Of a stretch of 50,506 nucleotides of DNA, positions 45,656-50,506 are shown piece after piece. The DNA comes from CALCCV01 sp964388665 (GTDB taxonomy: Bacteria; Bdellovibrionota; Bdellovibrionia; Bdellovibrionales; Bdellovibrionaceae). A program made the translations under genes and the position numbers. A model generated the notes under the pieces. The model made no database searches. It was not told the origin of the DNA and was given only the letters and a program-made list of their open reading frames with translations. The first letter of the stretch is position 1, and the number at the start of each line of letters is the position of its first letter. Where the stretch lies: the NCBI GenBank assembly GCA_964388665.1, contig CAYMBJ010000026.1, positions 1 through 50,506 of the forward strand. The letters are read 5' to 3'.

Positions 45656-45675
45656 TTTAACAGGCTCCTGTTAAA
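45656..45675. promoter_or_regulatory. 20-bp palindrome upstream of fadE, possible operator
   Basis: TTTAACAGG-CT-CCTGTTAAA is a perfect inverted repeat with a two-base centre, about 130 bases before the fadE start codon and just after the terminator-like hairpin. Its tight symmetry suits a dimeric repressor better than an RNA terminator. The binding factor is unknown. Confidence 0.5.
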
Positions 45676-45807
45676 TGGCTGAGTTTTTACTCTCTCTCCT
45701 TTCCCACTGGATTCCGCTACAGATTGTGCATCTTTGCTTGCGTTTCTTATGACAAGTGATTCTAATGAGATAGAGTCGAGCAGAGTGTATCAACAAGGAG
45801 TTGTCGG

Positions 45808-48306
45808 GTGGAATTGATTCATGGAGTGTTTTCGGGATATCCCCTTCTATTCAGTATTGCCTCAATACTGGTAATCTTGCTTTTGGGCTTTTTCAACAGC
45901 CATTTGATTTTGTGGTCGATCACTCTGTTGGCAATTGGCTTAGGCTTTGGTTTGCCAGTTTGGTTGCTCGTTCCTTTTGCAGCGGTGTTAGTGCTATTTA
46001 ATATAGCACCTTTGCGAACTGTTTTGATTTCTAAACCAATAATGAATCTCTTTAAAAAACTAGAGTTCTTCCCAAAGATTTCAGAAACCGAAAGAGTTGC
46101 GCTGGATGCTGGAGTTGTGTGGGTCGAGAAAGATCTTTTTTCGGGTCGCCCCAACTTTAAAGAATTGATGAACGAGCCCTACCCATCGCTCACTCCTGAG
46201 GAAAAGGCTTTTGTGGATGGACCCTGCGAGGAGCTCTGCCGCATGATCGAGCCTTGGAAGGTTTGGAAGTCAAAAGAAATTCCTCCTCAAGTTTGGGATT
46301 TTATCAAGAAAAAAGGCTTCTTAGGAATGATCATTCCAAAAGAGTATGGCGGCTTGGGCTTCTCGGCGCTTTGTCATTCCGAAGTGATCATGAAGGTTTC
46401 GGCACGCTCGCTGCCTGTTGGTGTGACCATCATGGTGCCCAACTCACTTGGCCCGGCAGAACTGTTGAACCATTACGGCACTGAATCTCAGAAAAACTAT
46501 TACTTACCTCGACTGGCAAAAGGCGAAGAGATGCCGTGCTTTGGTCTTACTGAGCCGACGGCGGGTTCAGATGCAGGCTCTCTCAATGCCACAGGAATTC
46601 TCTTCAAGGGACAGGATGGAAAGATTTACATTCGCCTCAATTGGAACAAGCGATGGATCACCTTGGCGGCCATCTCTACAGTTTTGGGTCTGGCATTTCG
46701 TTTGCGCGATCCTGAAAATCTTCTCGGCAAGGGCGAGGACCTTGGCATCACTTGTGGTTTGATTCCCACCAACACGCCTGGAGTTGTGGTGGGTCGTCGC
46801 CATGATCCACTGGGTGTACCTTTTTACAACTGTCCGACTCAAGGCAAAGATGTTGTGGTATCGATTGATGCGATTGTCGGTGGCGCTGAAGGGGCCGGCA
46901 AGGGCTGGACGATGCTCATGGAAAGTCTCGCAGCGGGCCGCGGAATTTCGTTACCCGCACAGGCGACGGGCGGCGCCAAGCTCGTCACTCGCGTTGTCAG
47001 CGCGCACTCTTTGATTCGCAAACAGTTTGGCGTGAGCATTGGGCGCTTTGAAGGTGTTGAAGAGGCCATGGGTGACATTGGTTTTAGAACCTATGCCCTA
47101 GAGGCCATGCGCCGCTACACCTTGGGAGCGCTTGACAAAGGCATCAAGCCTCCGGTGGTGACCGCGATGCTAAAATATTATTCCACAGAGTTCGGCCGCA
47201 AGATCATCAATCATGCGATGGACATCATGGGTGGCGCAGGAATCTCTTTGGGGCCAAAAAATCTCATTGCCGAGATCTACATAGCAACGCCCATAGGTAT
47301 CACGGTTGAAGGTGCAAACATTCTCACTCGCACTCTTATCGTGTTTGGCCAAGGGGCCTTGCGCGCGCACCCTTTTGCCTACCGCGAAGTGAAGGCCGTG
47401 GAAGAGGACAATTATAAAGAATTTGATCGCGCCTTTTGGGGGCATATGGGGCATATCATCAGCAACTTTTGCCGCAGCATCTGTTTGTCCTGGACCCGTG
47501 GTCGCATGGCAGGAACTCCTGACTGCGATCCCGCCCTAAAGATTTGGTTTCGCCGCCTGGCATGGGCCAGCAGTCGTTTTGCAATTTTGTCAGACATCGC
47601 CATGGGTGCCTTGGGTGGTCAGCTTAAGATTAAAGAAAAAATTACGGGTCGTTTTGCAGATGTGCTGGCATACATGTACATCGGTGTCTGTGTGCTAAAA
47701 CGCTTCGAGGCCGATGGTCGCAAGCAAGAGGATCTGCCATTTGTTCACCACAATTTGAAGAACTGTTTTTATGAAATTCAAAAGGCATTTGACGGCATAT
47801 ACGACAATATGCGTGTGCCAGGACTCCGATGGCTTTTCCGCGGCATTTTGGGAACCTGGTCACGTCTAAATCCAATTGGTAATCAGGCCTCTGATGGTTG
47901 GTCTCACGCAATTTCATCATTGATGTTGATTGAAGGAGAGGTTCGCAATCGTCTGACAGAGGGCGTGACTGTGCCTAAAGAGCCGCACGAGCAGCTGTTC
48001 AAATTGGAAAATGCATTTCGCATTGTCAACAGAGCTGAATCTGCAGAGAAAAAGATCCGTTCTGCTGTAAAGGCTGGAGTGTTGCCTAAGGCAAAAATGC
48101 ATTTGCTTCTGGATGAGGCGAAAAATAAAAATGTCATTTCAAATGAAGAGTACAAGCTGATTCAAGAGGCCGACACCGTTCGGTACGAAGCCATTCAAGT
48201 GGATGATTTTAACGAAGACCAGTATCATGGCCGAGTGCCTGTGACCTCAGCCAGTGGTGGCGGCTACGCTGTGCCTCCATCAACGGACTCTGTCGCTAAT
48301 AAGTGA
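45808..48306 (+). CDS. fadE: FadE-type acyl-CoA dehydrogenase
   Basis: Oxidises acyl-CoA to enoyl-CoA, the first step of fatty acid beta-oxidation. 832 residues, close to E. coli FadE (814), which is twice the size of ordinary acyl-CoA dehydrogenases. Two or three N-terminal membrane helices lie at about residues 10-70. Landmarks: GFLGMIIPKEYGGLGFS, MVPNSLGPAELL.HYGT..QK, FGLTEPTAGSDAGS, and the flavin-binding MDIMGGAGI...N. The C-terminal ~200 residues are the FadE-specific extension. GTG start with AAGGAG eight bases upstream. Partners of the beta-oxidation cycle are not in the window, though a thioesterase is. Confidence 0.95.
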   Translation: MELIHGVFSGYPLLFSIASILVILLLGFFNSHLILWSITLLAIGLGFGLPVWLLVPFAAVLVLFNIAPLRTVLISKPIMNLFKKLEFFPKISETERVALDAGVVWVEKDLFSGRPNFKELMNEPYPSLTPEEKAFVDGPCEELCRMIEPWKVWKSKEIPPQVWDFIKKKGFLGMIIPKEYGGLGFSALCHSEVIMKVSARSLPVGVTIMVPNSLGPAELLNHYGTESQKNYYLPRLAKGEEMPCFGLTEPTAGSDAGSLNATGILFKGQDGKIYIRLNWNKRWITLAAISTVLGLAFRLRDPENLLGKGEDLGITCGLIPTNTPGVVVGRRHDPLGVPFYNCPTQGKDVVVSIDAIVGGAEGAGKGWTMLMESLAAGRGISLPAQATGGAKLVTRVVSAHSLIRKQFGVSIGRFEGVEEAMGDIGFRTYALEAMRRYTLGALDKGIKPPVVTAMLKYYSTEFGRKIINHAMDIMGGAGISLGPKNLIAEIYIATPIGITVEGANILTRTLIVFGQGALRAHPFAYREVKAVEEDNYKEFDRAFWGHMGHIISNFCRSICLSWTRGRMAGTPDCDPALKIWFRRLAWASSRFAILSDIAMGALGGQLKIKEKITGRFADVLAYMYIGVCVLKRFEADGRKQEDLPFVHHNLKNCFYEIQKAFDGIYDNMRVPGLRWLFRGILGTWSRLNPIGNQASDGWSHAISSLMLIEGEVRNRLTEGVTVPKEPHEQLFKLENAFRIVNRAESAEKKIRSAVKAGVLPKAKMHLLLDEAKNKNVISNEEYKLIQEADTVRYEAIQVDDFNEDQYHGRVPVTSASGGGYAVPPSTDSVANK

Positions 48307-48371
48307 CAGAGCACTTCATAGGTGAAGACTTGCTGACCAAGCCACTTGCTTGTGGGCATCCTTTATTTGAT

Positions 48372-48445
48372 CTAGCAAAACTAGCTGCAGGTTTTGCTAG
48401 AATAGCAGAATAGCTAGAATAGCCGGTATTGCTAGTATAGCTAAG
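48372..48445. repeat. Hairpin and nested GCTAG/ATAGC repeats after fadE
   Basis: CTAGCAAAAC (48372-48381) pairs with GTTTTGCTAG (48391-48400). It runs into a degenerate array of about nine-base units (tagAATAGC, agAATAGC, tagAATAGC, cggtATTGC, tagTATAGC). The hairpin may end the fadE transcript, although no U-tract follows. It sits between convergent genes. Confidence 0.6.
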
Positions 48446-48453
48446 TCTGGCAA

Positions 48454-49302
48454 CTATGCCATCTTGATAAGAATGGAACCGCAAAGTATTAATGCAATGC
48501 CAATTACCTTTCGTTTATAAATCTGTTCCTTCAACAGGACGATTCCCATTATAGAGGCGATGACTACTGAACACTCCCGTAAAGCAGCGACATAAGATAC
48601 CGGACTTCTTTGAAACGCCCATAAGATAATTACGTAAGCAAACGATCCCGCAAGCGCCACTATCAGAGCTTCCACTTTGTGGTGTTTGAATGTGATCGCC
48701 AATTCACTTTTGAGACGCAAAAATAAAAATGGCCCGGCAAAAAACGGCGCCAGAAGATTCATAGCAACAATGTACAGGAAAGCGGGTACGATCTTTGCTC
48801 CCAAGCTATCCACCACAGAGTAGCCACTAACAGTAGTCGCAATTAAGGTGGCCGCAAAAAATGCGAGGCGCTTTTCCTTTTGAGGAATTTCTTTTAGTCC
48901 AATCAGAATCGTGCCTGCAACTACTGCTACAATACCCGAAAAGCCAATAAGTGAAAGCTGATGAATGTTAAAGGAAATGGATAGCAGAGTTGTACCTACA
49001 ATGCCCAGCCCGCGCGCGATGGGATAGACCACCGAAATTTCGCCAATTGTGTATCCCCAACCAAGAAAACAGACATAGGCGCCATGGATGAGTCCGGAGG
49101 CAATTATGAATTTGAGCCATACCGGAGAAAAATCTTGAAATGGCGTTACAGCAACAGCAATCGGCAGAAGAATGATTCCAAAAAGAAACCACCCTACGGC
49201 AAGGAGTGCAGTCTTATTTGATTTTGACCGTTTTGTTGCAAAATTCCAACTCGCCTGAAAGAACGCAGAAAACAATACTGCCGTAAAGACAACTAAATCC
49301 AT
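48454..49302 (-). CDS. EamA-family (DMT) inner-membrane transporter
   Basis: 282 residues with ten predicted membrane helices in two repeats, the normal EamA/DMT layout. Landmarks: SAFFQASWNFATKRS at the N-terminus (the W/N after helix 1), YPIARGLGIV and the mirrored SYVAALRECSVVIASIMGIVLLKE in the second half, which is the best-conserved EamA block. It probably exports a small metabolite; the substrate is unknown. Same strand as the P-loop protein gene upstream, about 115 bases apart. Confidence 0.9.
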   Translation of the reverse strand: MDLVVFTAVLFSAFFQASWNFATKRSKSNKTALLAVGWFLFGIILLPIAVAVTPFQDFSPVWLKFIIASGLIHGAYVCFLGWGYTIGEISVVYPIARGLGIVGTTLLSISFNIHQLSLIGFSGIVAVVAGTILIGLKEIPQKEKRLAFFAATLIATTVSGYSVVDSLGAKIVPAFLYIVAMNLLAPFFAGPFLFLRLKSELAITFKHHKVEALIVALAGSFAYVIILWAFQRSPVSYVAALRECSVVIASIMGIVLLKEQIYKRKVIGIALILCGSILIKMA

Positions 49303-49416
49303 TTGCTAGTCAACCTACCTTGAATCACCAGGAACGAGATCGAGTGTCAATTATCAATACAAGACCAAATGATTATACGTGTGAATTCTTACCTTAAGGG
49401 TAATGCAGGGCCTAGA

Positions 49417-49923
49417 TCAAGTAGAGAGCCAGTTGAGGACCAAGTGTAAATTTGAATCTGAAGACCCTTTTGAGGTATCCAGATTCAAATGATGGTGACC
49501 ATTGTAATCCTCAATAACCATCGATTTAGTTTCGGCGAAAGAAATTGGGTGCCTCGAGCCTCTATCTACAATTCTCTGTTCCCATAGAGACTCGTCTAGA
49601 CATCTGCAGGTGATTACTCTGAAACTTGCGCCTGTAGAGGAAGCTAGCTTTTGATAGTTTTCCTCCATGGAGTGAAATCGCGCGTTGGCATCCAAGACTA
49701 CAGATATGCCTTGCTGGAGCTGAACTTTAGCTAGCTCAATCATTACCGCATATCCAATTTCTGTCTCTAATTCCACTCCAAGTCCGAATGGTCGCACCGC
49801 GTTTTTGACGTCGTCCCTGTTGAAGACAGGAATTTTTAGAGCGGACGCAATTCCCCAACTCAGTGTTGTCTTTCCAGTACCGCCAAGACCACGAACTAAA
49901 ATAAAAAGCTTTCCAGTTTTCAT
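49417..49923 (-). CDS. AAA_33-type P-loop kinase-like protein
   Basis: 168 residues. Walker A GLGGTGKTT is at residues 12-20; VVLDAN is a Walker B-like strand; the C.CLDESLWEQRIVDRG segment fits the lid region of small-molecule kinases. It resembles the AAA_33/zeta-toxin-like group, which phosphorylates small molecules, sugars or nucleosides. No epsilon-like antitoxin gene flanks it, so toxin function is not supported. No clear ribosome binding site before the ATG. Confidence 0.8.
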   Translation of the reverse strand: MKTGKLFILVRGLGGTGKTTLSWGIASALKIPVFNRDDVKNAVRPFGLGVELETEIGYAVMIELAKVQLQQGISVVLDANARFHSMEENYQKLASSTGASFRVITCRCLDESLWEQRIVDRGSRHPISFAETKSMVIEDYNGHHHLNLDTSKGSSDSNLHLVLNWLST

Positions 49924-50418
49924 ATGAAACAGTTCTACTGAATGTCTCTGGTCCGATCAATTCGATGTTCAAGATTTCTTGGCACCGCCCAAAACATCAA
50001 ATGGACTTTGGAATTCTATAGTATGGCCTGAAATCTGATCACAGGACTAAGGCAGAATTAAGTCGGAAATTCTGACCAGAAATTGAAGCGAAATATTGGC
50101 CAAGCAAGTTTCAAAATTTTCTAAACAATCCCCTCAAAAAGCTATGTATTGGCTCGATGGATGGAAGGCAATTTTTTAAAATTTTATATCGCGAAAGTGA
50201 TTGACAAGATTTGGAGATCTTTAATGTGCCCGAGACGAGATTCCTGCTCGCAAAACACGGCCGGGATCAGGTGGCGCTTCTCTCCTGCGTATATGGCAGA
50301 TTACGTCTTATAAATAGGGATTCATTGAGAGTCTCAAATTCACTTCGCTTTTCAAAAAATCGCAAAAACACCAGAATAAATACCTATGTTATACCTACCT
50401 TTGTTGTTGGAGGTAGGT
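49924..50418. other. Intergenic region, about 495 bp, before the HNH-type gene
   Basis: No convincing gene was seen; the frame at 50211-50459 overlaps the start of the HNH-type gene and has no coding features. The stretch is A/T-rich. A TTGACA occurs at 50201-50206, but no -10 box at proper spacing follows. The last 30 bases hold the hairpin listed separately. Confidence 0.6.
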
Positions 50419-50420
50419 AT
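50391..50420 (+). promoter_or_regulatory. Perfect hairpin covering part of the ribosome binding site and start codon
   Basis: ATACCTACCT (50391-50400) and AGGTAGGTAT (50411-50420) pair fully over ten bases around TTGTTGTTGG. GGAGG (50409-50413) is the ribosome binding site and the AT of the ATG at 50419 is in the stem, so folding would hide both. It could also be a DNA operator. Confidence 0.7.
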
Positions 50421-50506
50421 GCAATTAAAATCTGTGTCTTCAGAAGTTCTGAGAAATAAAATAGGCGAGCTTGTCAAAAAAGAGCGCGCAATCACTGCCG
50501 AAGTCG
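50419..50506 (+). CDS. N-terminus of an HNH-endonuclease-type family protein (cut by window end)
   Basis: ATG with GGAGG five bases upstream. The 29 visible residues (MQLKSVSSEVLRNKIGELV, then KKERAITAEV) match the opening L...V..ER..T.E.. of a family frequent in Bdellovibrionota. That family continues with LREIERRRLY..LGY.SL..Y and ends in an HNH nuclease motif. Only the N-terminus is in the window, so the nuclease domain is inferred, not seen. Confidence 0.6.
   Translation, partial: MQLKSVSSEVLRNKIGELVKKERAITAEV

Larger units (their letters stand above)
45433..45807. other. Intergenic region upstream of fadE
   Basis: 375 bases without a convincing gene. It opens with a short direct repeat (ctACATTGGCTTt twice near 45460-45482), then an A/T-rich stretch with repeated CTAAAGACATGAA (45587-45617). 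A terminator-like hairpin and a 20-base palindrome follow (listed separately). No clear promoter was recognised. Confidence 0.7.

Noticed and set aside
49417..49923. Toxin-antitoxin (zeta-type) interpretation of the P-loop protein
   Set aside because: No antitoxin-like gene on either side; the Walker motif alone only supports a small-molecule kinase-like protein.
49924..50459. An 82-residue plus-strand frame at 50211-50459
   Set aside because: It overlaps the start of the HNH-type gene, has a basic, non-protein-like composition and no good ribosome binding site.
1..50506. tRNA, rRNA, CRISPR arrays, prophage or conjugative genes
   Set aside because: None of the characteristic sequences or proteins was seen on either strand.

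Overview
The window (about 50.5 kb) looks like chromosome from a Gram-negative bacterium of the Bdellovibrionota type (Bdellovibrio and relatives). This is an inference from gene content: many signal-peptide-bearing envelope proteins of unknown family, orphan chemotaxis parts (CheX, CheY, MCP), an HD-GYP relative, MreB, QueG, PurT, TrmO, a FadE-type acyl-CoA dehydrogenase, and at the right edge the start of an HNH-type gene family common in that group. No rRNA, tRNA, CRISPR array or prophage was seen. The only mobile-element trace is the C-terminal part of an IS1-like transposase cut by the left edge.

Layout. 1-373: transposase remnant. 598-6694: three secreted or envelope genes on the plus strand: a predicted outer-membrane barrel overlapping a large HExxH lipoprotein protease, then a protein of fibronectin-III-like repeats. 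6717-9711 (minus): a lone response-regulator receiver and a Gcr-type 'SpecificRecomb' membrane protein. 9986-15032: a DUF885 zinc peptidase convergent with a 1070-residue MFS/spermidine-synthase-like/TPR fusion. 15329-17512: a modular protein with ten short Cys-pair repeats and a long Met-Pro minisatellite tail. 17761-20301: a sulfatase-less LtaS-like membrane domain, a minimal parvulin overlapping a degenerate HD-GYP protein, and a small helical protein ending in a CheZ/FliM-like CheY-binding peptide.

20338-33584 is mostly housekeeping: queG divergent from a CCA/poly(A) polymerase gene, purT, cheX-like and cheY genes, a LuxR-type HTH protein, an acyl-CoA thioesterase, a FecR-like protein behind a glycosyltransferase, a small barrel, mreB, metG, a SpoU-type methyltransferase and trmO. 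33617-41000 returns to accessory envelope functions: a barrel protein with one heme c motif, overlapped by a second barrel gene, then a 1507-residue secreted protein of unknown family and a small secreted protein. 41159-48306: an orphan polyamine-type binding protein convergent with an MCP, then mutM, a small acidic secreted protein and fadE. 48454-50506: an EamA-type transporter, a P-loop kinase-like protein, and the 5' end of the HNH-type gene under a perfect hairpin that covers part of its ribosome binding site and start codon.

Two threads recur. One is signalling around CheY (receiver proteins, CheX, MCP, the CheZ-tailed protein). The other is large, repeat-built secreted proteins with in-frame minisatellites. 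Protein assignments come from motif recognition by eye; no database search was possible.
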